Shown here in pieces: positions 35,718 to 46,405 of a stretch of 64,000 bases of DNA (position 1 is the stretch's first letter; the number at the start of each line of letters is the position of its first letter). Made by a program: the position numbers and the translations under genes. The notes below the pieces were generated by a model, which made no database searches, was not told the DNA's origin, and worked only from the letters and a program-made list of their open reading frames with translations. This DNA is from Hetaerina americana (lineage: Eukaryota > Arthropoda > Insecta > Odonata > Calopterygidae). The stretch is taken from the NCBI GenBank assembly GCA_022747635.1, contig JAKTNV010000004.1:90835552-90899551 (forward strand). Reading direction: 5' to 3'.

Positions 35718-36877
35718 ATGGATTTAAATTTGCAACAACGAACTTGTATTAAATTTTGCGTAAAAAACGGGTTTAGTGGCGCACGGACGTTGGAAATGTT
35801 GGAAAAGTGTTTCGGCAACGATTCTCTAAAAAAAACGGTCGTTTACCAGTGGCACGAGCGGTTCAGAAGTGGTCGTGAGTCAATCGAAGATGATGAACGC
35901 AGTGGCAGACCATCGACATCGAAAGTCGGTGAAAAAATTGATAAAGTAAAAGAAATGTTGGTCAATAACCGCAAATTAACCATCAGAGAAATAGCGGAGG
36001 ACTTGAACATTGCCTATGGATCCGCCCAAGACATTGTGGTTAATGATTTGGGTTTCCGTCGTGTAGCAGCAGCAAGTAGCAGGTGCCAAAAGACCTCAAT
36101 TTCATGCAAAAAAGAGACCGTGTTGACGTCGCAAAAGACATGATTAGCGAGGCTGAATCCGATCCCACATTCATCAAAAGGATCAGTACTGGAGACGAGA
36201 CGTGGGTTTATGAGTACGACACGCAATCCAGACATCAGGCAAGTGAATGGCGTTCACCAAATGAGCCGAGACCAAAAAAACCACGTCGTTTTCAGTCAAA
36301 AAAGAAGGCAATGCTGACGGTTTTCATGGATTACAACGGTGTAGTGCATCATGAATTTTTGCCAGAAGGCCAGACAGTAAACAAAGAGTATTATTTGGGC
36401 GTTATGAGACGTTTGCGTGAAGCAATTCGCCGAAAGAGACCAGAAATGTGGGCAGAAAACTCGTGGATTTTGCACCATGATAACGCACCGTCGCACAGTG
36501 CTATCATTATTCGTAATTTTTTGACGAAAAATGCAACAAATACCATCCAACAGCCACCGAATTCACCTGATTTGGCTCCCTGTGACTTCTTTCTGTTCAA
36601 TCGAGTTAAAAAACCATTACGGGGAACGCGTTTTAGCAGCCGAGAGGAAGTAATGGAAAAATCGCAGGAAGCACTGATGGACATACCGAAAACCGACCGT
36701 AACTTTTGCAAATGTCAAGTTATGACACTAAGATTTAAAGGGAATATCAACAACAGATGTACCAATTTAACAAAAAAAAACAGAACTCAAATCGGAACGA
36801 TGGGAGCGCCACACGGTGGTTATTCCGGGAACTTTTCGATCAAGGTAGTATACCTAAATGATGCACTTCAGCTATGA
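35718..36877 (+). pseudogene. Mariner transposase, frameshifted and with C-terminus replaced
   Basis: It starts at ATG 35718. Frame 1 encodes the DNA-binding half (FCVKNGFSGARTLEML; WHERFRSGRESIEDDERSGRP; a second HTH ending VNDLGFRRVAA). An indel between about 36065 and 36085 shifts the frame, and reading resumes at VPKDLNFMQKRD. The catalytic triad is intact: Asp in STGDETW, Asp in LHHDNAPSH, and Asp in SPDLAPCDFF 34 residues later, which defines mariner. After IPKTDRNFCKC the frame enters the right inverted repeat at 36698. The W..KC...G.YFEGD-type tail seen in other mariners here is missing, and no stop occurs before the element ends, so the frame runs 29 bases into flanking DNA. Not functional as it stands. 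Confidence 0.9.
36698..36848 (-). repeat. Right 151-bp terminal inverted repeat
   Basis: Reverse complement of 35512-35662, starting CGTAACTTTTGC and ending CAAGGTAG before the TA duplication. It interrupts the transposase coding sequence. Confidence 0.93.
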
Positions 36878-37189
36878 TTTTGCTTCTTGTCATACTTATC
36901 GGATACCAGTATCAGAATTGAACAAATTCAATAATGCCATGGGATAGCTTTGAGGAGACTGCTTGGGACACCTGAAACAAAGGCACTTAAAAATCCTGCT
37001 ATACACTCTTCTCTTCGCGTATATGTGTTTTCAACCGGCGTTAACTTATGTTTCATGCGCGATATTTTAAAAGAAATATTTGATATGAAATACAGAGTAA
37101 TTGAAAGGATCAAGCTTAGTGTACAAGTGATTACAATATTATATTTGGAAACATTTTTTTTCAATTCACAATATTTTACAAACAGGATA
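36851..37189. other. Spacer between two mariner elements
   Basis: AT-rich; no gene recognised. Confidence 0.35.
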
Positions 37190-37191
37190 TA

Positions 37192-37745
37192 ACCCATCGT
37201 TCAATAATTCCCGGGACTAACTAAGAAAACAACATTTCTTTCGCAAAATTCATTTTTATTCATCAAAATAATCACCTTCAAGAGCTATAAAATCATTCCA
37301 ACCCCTTTCTAACTTTTTGATACTATGCTTGTAAAGCGATTAGTCCTTGTACTCAAAATAAGCTTTCGTTGCAAGACTGACTTCCTCATTCGAGCCAAAT
37401 CTTATACCCTGGAGTATCTTTTTGAGTTCAGCAAACAGCCAGTAGTCGCTGGGGGCTACATATGGAAAGTAAAGCGGGTGAGAAAGCAGATTAAAGCCCA
37501 ACGCGTTCAATTTGGCCATTATTTGCATTGACTTGTGGCACAGTCTTGATGAAAGATGGTTTTTTTCTTCTTCGTGTGCGGTCGTTTTTTTGCGATTTAG
37601 TCCTTGAAAAGCACCAATAACTCAATTTGATAGTCGCTATTGATAGATTTTCCCTTTTCAAGGTAGCCGATGTAAATTATACCTGGCGCGTCCCAAAAAA
37701 ATAATATCTCATTTAATAAGTCCCTAGACTTATTGAATGATGGGT
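37192..37745 (-). mobile_element. Deleted mariner element, different lineage (554 bp)
   Basis: Imperfect inverted ends: ACCCATCGTTCAATAATTC on the left and, on the other strand, ACCCATCATTCAATAAGTC on the right, extending to about 28 bp with five or so mismatches, flanked by TA at 37190-37191 and 37746-37747. The minus strand encodes only the later part of a transposase. The 5' third to half (DNA-binding domain and first catalytic Asp) is deleted. Confidence 0.85.
37340..37650 (-). pseudogene. Mariner transposase catalytic-domain remnant
   Basis: Minus-strand order: GIIYIGYLEKGKSINSDYQI, ELLVLFKD-stop-IAKKRPH, then HQD followed after a small deletion by CHKSM (the family HQDNAPCHKS block has lost NAP), and HPLYFPYVAPSDYWLFAELK with the third catalytic Asp kept, then KILQGIRFGSNEEV. 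The stop and the frameshift at HQD make it non-functional. The C-terminal end toward 37250 is degraded. Confidence 0.85.
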
Positions 37746-37747
37746 TA

Positions 37748-38950
37748 CTTTCGTAGTTTTAACATCAACCGTGGAGTTACTATGATTAAAAAAACTAAAT
37801 GGATATTTCCCTTCAATTTTACATACGCTCAGCGGGAATGTATGCTAGCTATTGATTGGAGACAAAACATTAAAAAAAAATTGCGGTATTTGGCATATCT
37901 GAATAATTATTTCAAAAATGAAAGATGGAAACTATTATGGTAAAACGGAGATCAAAGCGGAATTGAAATAACATTGACAATTAACCATAATAATGCCAAA
38001 TGCAATCACAGATCCATAGTCTTCTTTTTTCTGGCAATATTATTCAACCAACTTGTTTGAAATTATGATGTGAATTCCTTTCAACCTCAGTTTTATCGAT
38101 AAAAACTACCGTGGAGTCATTGCAAATAAAATAATTTCCATGCTACGTGCGTTTGCTTTCACTTTTTGAGCTTCTTTCGGCAGCGCCGCCAGTCATTCAA
38201 ATGATTTTTTTCGAGAAATGCTTTTTGGCTGCTCCCACGCACAGTTCACAAATTTGTTTTGGCAACCCAGCGTAGCGTCAGCCATTTGAAAGGCCTCACC
38301 ATAGGTAGGTAGGTAGGTCGGTATTTACTGTTGATAGAGGGAGGGATTTTGGCAAGTGGCTGAATTAGAACCCTATTTAGACGGGTGGCGAGTATTAAAA
38401 GGATTTTTGAAATTCCTTGGTCTGGGTCCTGGCCTGTCGGGACAAATTCTCTTTCCCAGATTCCACCCCTTCCCCCACCACCCACACCCATCAACCCACG
38501 CCCGAGAGCTCCTCACCCCATCGCTGACGGGCTCCTCCTTCCGAGTAGGTATTGGAAGGAATCGACGAGCCAACAACACACGCCAGACGAATATAGAAAT
38601 GCGAAATATGTTTGAAAAGCCTTCCCCTTTACTCTTGGGTCGCCGTCAATGTGCTCCCTCTCAATGGGGTCCCATGGGATTGCATTCATCGACGTTGACA
38701 TCGACATAAAGACCCCGCGATCTCCCAAAAAGGTGTGTGGCAGGGGGTGCAAGCACCAGGTGGGAAGGGTAAGTGATAAGGGAGGATACGGGAGAGGAAG
38801 GGAAAAGGGAAAAAGGGTCATTAAACCATAACAAATGTTTGGTGGTAAATTTCTTTAAAATATCGACGGGATTTGTTTAAAAACTAATTGGAGTTGACCT
38901 AGAAATAGTTGGTACGGTAATTTAACTAGGTGAAAGTATAACTAAACACT
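37748..38950. other. Spacer with TAGG tandem repeat and C-rich patch
   Basis: (TAGG)4-5 at about 38302-38323 and a C-rich low-complexity patch at 38455-38525. Overlapping frames on both strands near 38350-38820 show no domain. Confidence 0.4.
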
Positions 38951-38959
38951 TAAGTTGGG

Positions 38960-39415
38960 GCACCCGCATATAGTACTAGTACATAAAGTCTGCGGGCAAG
39001 CAAATAAAAAATTAGGACTTATGCAACGCATTGTTGGTAGGAGCGATTAAAAGGCGAAGGAACGTGATTACCATGCTCTTTGTAAGGCCTCATTTTGAAT
39101 ATGTTTGTAGTCAGTTAATGTCTAAATTTGAATATGAGATTCGACTGAAAAATTCCTCATTCGGGAAATTGCGACGGTTCCACGCAGGGCGGCCCGTTTA
39201 ATTTAAAAAAAAACTGTTACGATTGAAAACAAAAATCGTCACAGGAAGGCTTCTTGAGTTGGGTTGGGAATCATTGGAAGAAAGACGATTCAATGCTAGG
39301 TCGAATTTGCGAAATAAATTCTGAGCCGCATGTTTCAGCGCCGAGGTCTCGCACATTAGGGACGGAGACCATTCATACACCAATCAGGGTGACAGGAATG
39401 CGAGGATGATACCAA
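38960..39415 (+). pseudogene. CR1/Jockey-like reverse transcriptase 3' fragment
   Basis: Plus-strand frames joined by frameshifts give KLGLMQRIVGRSD (39014-39052), VRPHFEYVCSQ (about 39085-39117; family TLVRPHLEYASxVWDP) and LELGWESLEERRFNARSNL (39254-39310; family LGWxxLExRRxxARLxLLYK), then a degraded segment with HSYTN near 39370. This order is the thumb/C-terminal end of CR1/Jockey-type pol proteins. Stops and frameshifts show it is dead; the palm domain is absent, consistent with 5' truncation. Confidence 0.7.
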
Positions 39416-40630
39416 GGGCAGAGTCATCTATCTAATTGATGCCGAGGAAAAGGGATTGCAGTTCAAGTTGGGGAACCATGACGTATTAAAAGACTCTTTC
39501 TAAAGGAATGTGTGTAGATAATAAGCTCAAAGAAATACTTAATATAAAAATGTCGTTCATAAAAGAAGGACCATACATTTTTTTATTCTTTATTGGGCTG
39601 AATTTAATTTTAATTTATATTGCTTTATGATTTATATTGCATATGTCGTACAAGTTTCATTGATTTAACTCCTATATTGAGTCAGCATCAGCCGTTGGAA
39701 TCCGCTCAGTTCGCACACTTCTGCTTGCTCGTATGCATGATAAATGCTCACCGCAAAGACGTTGCTACCCATTGAGAAGCAGGAAGAAGTCAGATAAGTT
39801 TAGACCTAGTCTGTAGTGATAGGACGAAGAACACATTTCACCTGAATTTTTACGTTATAATCGCGGTTTTGCGGAACCATACGAACAAAAAAGGTCTCAT
39901 GTGGAATTTTTCTGTTTACAGAGCGCGGGTGACACTCAATGCACTTATAAATATTTCTGAGAGTACTTTTAACCTTATTTGACGATATTATCTCGCAATG
40001 ACAGTGGTGGTGCTAAATTTTTACTTCCACTCGAGCTGTGACTGTATCTCCGAGTCCGCCTTCCTTCGAAATTGATTGTCTTCCCTTTTCAAACATTTAA
40101 AATTATCTCCCAGTTGTGATCTAAAAAAGGACAGCCGCCGCAATAGCCTTTAGTAGCATAAAATAGGCCCATGCTTAATGAATTGCATAGACGAAAGCAA
40201 AATTTTAATTCTTTGGTTCGTATTAACTCCATCGTCCTTGGCGTAATATTGAAAGTTATATTAATAAACATACCGCATATACAAAAATAGCTATAATAAA
40301 AACATAAAATTAAATTTTCACAAAATTAAGCGAAAGAAATCAATTTTATGATCACTCTTTGCTGAAAACAGCTTGTTCAATATTAGCAAGATTTATTTAT
40401 ACGTTCAGTACAATAGCCTTGGTAATACTCTTAGCCTTGGTAAATTCTCTTATAAGGCACAAGCTGAAGCTTAAAAACACTATCCATATGTCTAAAATTT
40501 TTATTGGTTGGTGAACAAACATTTAACTTGTCGTTACCTAAACAAGGTTCAATATGTAATTATGAAAATAAAAATAAATTGGTACCACCTTATACAATGT
40601 AAAAAAAACGCGGAAAAATCATCGGTATGT
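39416..40630. other. AT-rich spacer, no gene seen
   Basis: No domain or repeat recognised. Confidence 0.35.
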
Positions 40631-40727
40631 ATATATATAAATAAATAAATATATAAATATATATATAACGACGAAGTGCCTTGCCGTTTTTTGGGCGGCT
40701 TTTTATTTCAGAGGTCGCCTTATTTGG

Positions 40728-40814
<87 letters not shown>
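40631..40814. repeat. TA/TAAA-rich repeat and pure (TA)n array
   Basis: A short TATATAAATAAATA patch (40631-40668), about 60 bases of non-repeat sequence, then an uninterrupted (TA)n array of about 80 bases (40731-40812). Confidence 0.93.
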
Positions 40815-40816
<2 letters not shown>

Positions 40817-42950
40817 TTCAAAAGTGGTGTCAATATTTCTTTAATTTGTGAATGCCCTATGGTTTAAATATTATTATTAATACAAAATTAACAGTATTCA
40901 CATTTGGAGGACATAGGTCCAAACCGGGGCATTCCACTTAAAAATGAAAGCGATGGAGTTAGGACAAGGAACGTGAAGCCTGTTTATGATAGAATAAATC
41001 TTTATTAAGGATTAAGAAAAGCTCTGACCCTGTGGCATCACATCATTACTTTCTATTTAATGCTCAAACCTAATCATTTTGCAATCACATACGAAAAATT
41101 AGGATAGTTTTTCGAACGCGTGAAGACAACTATTATGTGATACTACATGAGAATACCCATATCGACGTCCACAAACCAGCAAGGCAAACAAAATTATTCT
41201 ACGAGTATGTCAACTAAAATTCCTATTTCCCAATTCCTGTCTTTGATGTAGTTCAAAAAGATTATTCTTCTTTCATTTTTAACGTTTCTTCAATGTTTTC
41301 CCATCTATCACAAAGAAAGTGAAAATACCTAAAAAACTTTCCTTGCAATTTAAATTGAAAAGAGAAGCAACAGCGACACAACATCCGCACATTTTTTCCC
41401 GCAGGCGGAGAAATGGGATCTAAATATGTCCCTCTTTCATTGCAAGCAGGCTGAAAATTGTTTGGAAAACATTTCGGCCAACGTTTCCGAAAGTAATTTC
41501 CAATAGGAAAAAAGTGAAGCATGACGCTCGTTGACTCCCCGAAAAAGTTTTTAAATTTTCTTTTTCCCGAAAAACTGGCACTCCGTCTTCAAAGATCTCG
41601 GAACCAGGGAGAAGGAGAGGCAGGGTTTGGCTAAAAGAGAGGCGAAAGTGGAATAAGTGGAGAGGGGTGGATTGGTTGGGGGATGGAATTTGGGGCGATA
41701 AGGGGACTTTGTAATACTTCATCATCAGCCCTTCACCCTACTCCTGCGTCGCGATCTCGTTGATTGAAAACTGCCCCACAACTTCCTTCGCTCTCTCTCT
41801 CTCTCTCTACTCGATAGGTAATATCCAACGCAACGTCACCACTAAGAATAACCATCCTTAACTCCTATCCACCTCTCCCCATGACCACCAACTACTATAA
41901 CTGGAAAATATAACTCTGAGGGCAATCGATCACATGGTGGGAGGCCAACAAATTGTCCGTCCGACTCAAATTCACCTTAAAAACCATAAGAAAGCTACCT
42001 CCAATGATATGTCGTGCGCGAGAGGCGAAATGAACAAATAAATTTGAAAATCAATCCACGTCAATCAGATAAACATTTGTTGGTGACTGTCGAAGCTTTT
42101 TAGTTTAGGTCAAGCAGCTGATATAGTGTCAGTCTCGGTCTTAGTCCACCATTGGGATCAAAAATTGAGCGCGTAATATTCACTATATTCGGAAAAAATT
42201 GATGCTTTGAATAAGTTTATTAATTCACCTGAATACTTTAATTCACTACCGACGTATCAAAGTGTTGTAGATATGTTAAAAAATAAAATGTGAACGTGGA
42301 AATTAACCACAAATATTTACCCTCACCTGAGAGAAGGGTTGAGCGCACAGGGTTGATATGAAAAATTTATTCGACAGCACTCTTGAGGGAGCAGTCAGCT
42401 CCCCTCGAAACTGAATTTCGTAATACCTCGTTACATCGGTGGAATTCTCAATTACAGTTCAATTTTTCTTTCGATGAGAGATTTAATTTATAATGATGAA
42501 GCTAAGAGGATGATACAAGCTCTCAAAAGCAATGCGCTATTTATTCGACTCTATGCTTCCTAAATTCAATATATTCTGATGATACTAACGTATTTTTCGC
42601 AGTTCTATATAAAAAATAAATCATAAAAATGCCTACAGAAGACAACGACTGAGCAACGCTGCGTGTACCTCTTTTTTCTCATTTAGTGCATAAGTAATTA
42701 AACAAAAAAACTTTAAAAACATTCAGAATTGAACTTTTAAAAGTATCTTGCTCCACGCTTTTTCGTAACTCTCATTTGCCGTAAAAGGATTTGTTGCCAT
42801 CAGATGAAAAGTAGAACATTGAACCGTGCATGAGGAAAACTTAGATTATTTATTGACATTAAAGTCAACGAGATTGTCCAATCCATGGTTTCAATGAAAA
42901 ATGTTTGAAACGCCAAAACCCACAATAGAATCAGGCCAGAAGTCTTTCCT
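40815..42950. other. AT-rich spacer, no gene seen
   Basis: No recognisable coding or RNA feature; a short CT repeat at 41790-41809. Confidence 0.35.
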
Positions 42951-43165
42951 AAAAAAGGGAGAGAGAGAGAGGTGGGGATGGACAGAGAGAGGAGATGGAA
43001 GAGGGCAGCGAGAGAAGAGGAGAAAGAGGAGAGAGGGAGAAAGAGGTCAGAAAGAGAGAAAGGGGGCGTTGGAGAAAGAAATGCCTAAAGCGGAAATTAG
43101 AACGTAAAAATCCGGAGATTTATGTGAGAGAAAGAAAAAGAAATAAGGAGGAAATAAAGGGAAGA
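42951..43165 (+). other. Purine (GA-rich) island
   Basis: A nearly pure purine tract on the plus strand; encodes Glu/Arg/Lys-rich low-complexity peptides in more than one frame. Confidence 0.55.
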
Positions 43166-43319
43166 GTAGCAATACCTTTTACTTTCACTTCTTCATGTGC
43201 CTCCCACTTCTCTCGATCCCGATATCCCCGATAGCCATCCAAGTGGCTCTTCACTTGGACGGGCGTAGGAACACAGTTTGAAGAGGAATAAAGGATCTGT
43301 TTGCTGCGATTGATGCTTT

Positions 43320-43530
43320 AATATAACGGCGGTGGGCCCTCCGTCCGGAATGGGAGGGGTTCCAAACGATCCTCCGGATCTCCGGAGAGGGGCCGTCGAG
43401 GAGAGGAAGGAATGCTGGAAGAGTGTGTCTGTATGAGCAAATGGAGTAAAGTGGTGGGCCGGAAGGGGGGAGGAGTGCTGGGGGGAGGGGTGGGGGTGCA
43501 ACGGAAGGGCGAGGATTCCGCGTGGAGACG
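43320..43530 (+). other. G-rich island
   Basis: G-rich with CTCCGGATCTCCGGAG-like near-palindromes at 43371-43388. Minus frames are Pro/Ser/His-rich. Confidence 0.5.
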
Positions 43531-46220
43531 GTGCGTGCGTGTGGGAGAGACGGGTTACGGCAGAGAGGGGATTTCAAGCTATGGATGTGTTCCCGGGAGA
43601 GCGGTATCACCACTGCCCTTCCCCGCTTATAGGAGGACCCTTAATTTCCGTCCGTTAAGGCTGTGATGGGAGCAGTGGACCGTTGGAAAGGCGGCTTTAG
43701 TGATTGGATGGTCACTTGGCATGACCGCGGTTGAACTCCGACCGAGTGGCGGATCCGATGATTGGGAAATATTTGATGACAAGCTGCGGGCGCCGGTGGC
43801 TACCCCGTCGCCCTCCGATGGGGAGGGGGGCGCCCACGAGCGCTGTGAACCCCGTCGGATAACATGTAGCTTTTGCCGTGGACTGGTTACACCTGTTTCC
43901 GTGTATCACAGAGTTTATCAAAAGGAGCAAGACGAAAGAAATGTATGTCGCCTCCTTCATTCTGAGCCTCATTTTATCGTATTGCTGCAAACAAGCGGGA
44001 CAGTAAGTGTGTACATCTCGACATTATTAATGAAGTCTAAAAAAAATGTAATCATACTTTCATTTTACTATACTTGAAGAATTCATAAAGTCCTATTAGA
44101 GACCCATTGCAATTCAGCTTTATATCTGAGAAAAACTGCAAGACCAATTTAATTCGTACAAAATTTTTAAACAGAAATATTCGCAATTTAATTGCCAGAA
44201 TGTTTTTCATGCCTCATAGTACACGTTCATGCTAAATGCATTCCAGTTTGTTGGTTCAAGTAAAATACAGAGGCTTTCAGTGAGTTCTCGATGACCTTCC
44301 GTGCTTTGACCTGACTCTGTACCTCGCTCGCTCGAATATAAACGAAGCTAATTAAAAGAGGAGAGGGAAAAGCTTTATTTCTCTCGGATCAAAAAAAAAT
44401 ACGAACTCACAGGAACGCGTGAATGGCTTTACGACAGCATTCTGCGTTACCAATTAAAGTTATGGAAAAAAATCATGGTTATTTCATCGGAGGAATGAGA
44501 GAAGAGAATGCATGTAAAATGTGAAGGAAAATACCGACACGCGAGAATTCCGGCATTTTTTTGCCGCACTAATTCACTCGGAGATCGTTGGAAGAACTCG
44601 GGATTTGTGCGGGAAGAGAGATAGAATAAGAGTGGAATATCAAAATAACGCACATTCACAGTTCAAAAAAAAGGTGAAGGTGGGAGAGGGAGGGAACGTA
44701 CCTTGTGCTTCCGCACCGCTAAAATAATGAAAATAATGACAAACTTTGCTCGTTAGAAGTGGATAGGATTTCAAGCGCAAGAGCGCTTGTTTAGAATTCG
44801 CGTTTGGCATTGGGGGGTGGGGGGATTACTATGTTCCTACCTGAATTTTAATCAATTCGATGAAGTATTTTATTCCGTCCGCGGAATATGTGGGAGTTAC
44901 AAACATGCGCGAGGCAATGTAACACCAAGCCGGACGCAAATCCCATCAGCTCCAATTTCCAATTTTGATTGAGTAAAGGCTATCATTTTCCCCCGACCCG
45001 CCCCTCACTCCGTCGCGTGATTTGACAGACGAGTGACGCGCCGCGCGCCTCAAACAGCGCGCGGCTTACACATCAATATTGCGTCGGATGATTATAACGG
45101 AAGCGAAGCACATCACGCCAGAGAAATTGATTTTCAGCATTTTTATTTGGTGGACACGATTTCCTCGAAACAAAATTAAATCACGTTTATTATATCTATA
45201 AATTAGTTCCCGGGAATCTCGTTCGGGCGCTCGGATCGAGAGGTGGGGAAGGGGGAGAAAAAAAGAAACGTGGCTTTGCTTTATTTCCTCTTCTTCGTAC
45301 CGTAACTTTGTAATTAATCAGATTTGCAACGGGACTACATTGCAGGGTTCTGATTTGATTCCCCATTGAAATGTTTAAGTTTCTCCCTGAAAGGACAAAT
45401 TTCTGATCGTACTCCGCAACTGATGAAAACATTTAATCCACTGAGACGATACCGTTATTACTTTATTTTTCCACTAAACCTTATTTAATATTACTGAAGT
45501 TGCCATTAAACGTGATTTCATAGATGCAGTCAGTAGCCAAGTCTTAGGGGTGGGTGAGTGATGGGTTATACGCTGGACGTTTTTCCGACGACTCATTTCA
45601 AGATCCATTGGATTTATACCATCTGGAGATTTCTCACCCAACTGGTATCCACGCCTGCTCTCTCCATTCCACACGCTCACCAAACAGCCATTATTAAAAA
45701 GTCCTCATTTAAGGAGTTAAATCATGCTTTTAAGTGTCACCTTAGCAAAAATATTTAAAAAGTGTTTTAAAATGGCGTTAAAATCGTAAAATACGCGGAA
45801 ATTCGAAGAAAAGCCCAAAGAACTGCGTAAAGGTTTGAGTTCGTTACCTTCAAGACAAGATAAGTACATGTAGACTATGCCATTGGAATGTACCAATTGC
45901 AGAACATCGCGAAGTACTTCGGTTGATATAAATGAACCGGCAGCGCGAGGAGACAAAAAAAATGAAAATAAATAAGTGCCCACAAAATAAGAAACTGGTC
46001 GACGAAACCATTAATCATCGAGATAATGCTCAGTAAATCCAAAGGGGAAGGCTTTAATGGAGTCATAACTATTCATACGAAAGTATTACCTATCTCCCCC
46101 CTCACATTTCGGAGAATATTTTAAATCCCAAGAGGACAGCGGAAGTTATCTATGCGGTAAAAAAGATTCTGTAAAGCTTCCCAAACTATCGGGTCGCGGG
46201 CATAAATCAAAATAAACGGG
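43531..46220. other. Spacer with a GC hairpin at 45040-45065
   Basis: A 9-bp perfect stem GCCGCGCGC/GCGCGCGGC with an 8-base loop lies in a short CpG-rich patch. The frame at 43700-44077 (125 codons) has no recognised domain. Confidence 0.4.
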
Positions 46221-46405
46221 TATTTGGGGCATTCAAAGAAAAGATCCCATGGCGGAGGGATAGGGGAGAGGGGGCAAGCAGAAGGGGTGGGTGATGCTAG
46301 CGCTCCCGTTTTGCCTGCGTGTTCACCGAAAGGAGGCACATGGCATGGGGGGGGGGCGGCATTCCGCCTCCTCCCCCCGGGTGCGGTCGGGACATCCGAG
46401 CAAGT
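46221..46405 (+). other. GC-rich island, G-rich then C-rich
   Basis: Includes a run of eight to nine G near 46349 followed by a C run near 46373, able to pair. No gene. Confidence 0.5.

Larger units (their letters stand above)
35512..36848 (+). mobile_element. Mariner element with 151-bp terminal inverted repeats
   Basis: A 1337-bp element flanked by TA on both sides (35510-35511 and 36849-36850). The ends start CTACCTTGATCA and form terminal inverted repeats of 151 bp with a single mismatch by eye, much longer than the roughly 30 bp usual for mariner. Inside is a frameshifted D,D34D transposase. The right arm replaces the sequence that should encode the transposase C-terminus, which suggests that the right end is an inverted copy of the left end. 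Confidence 0.93.
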
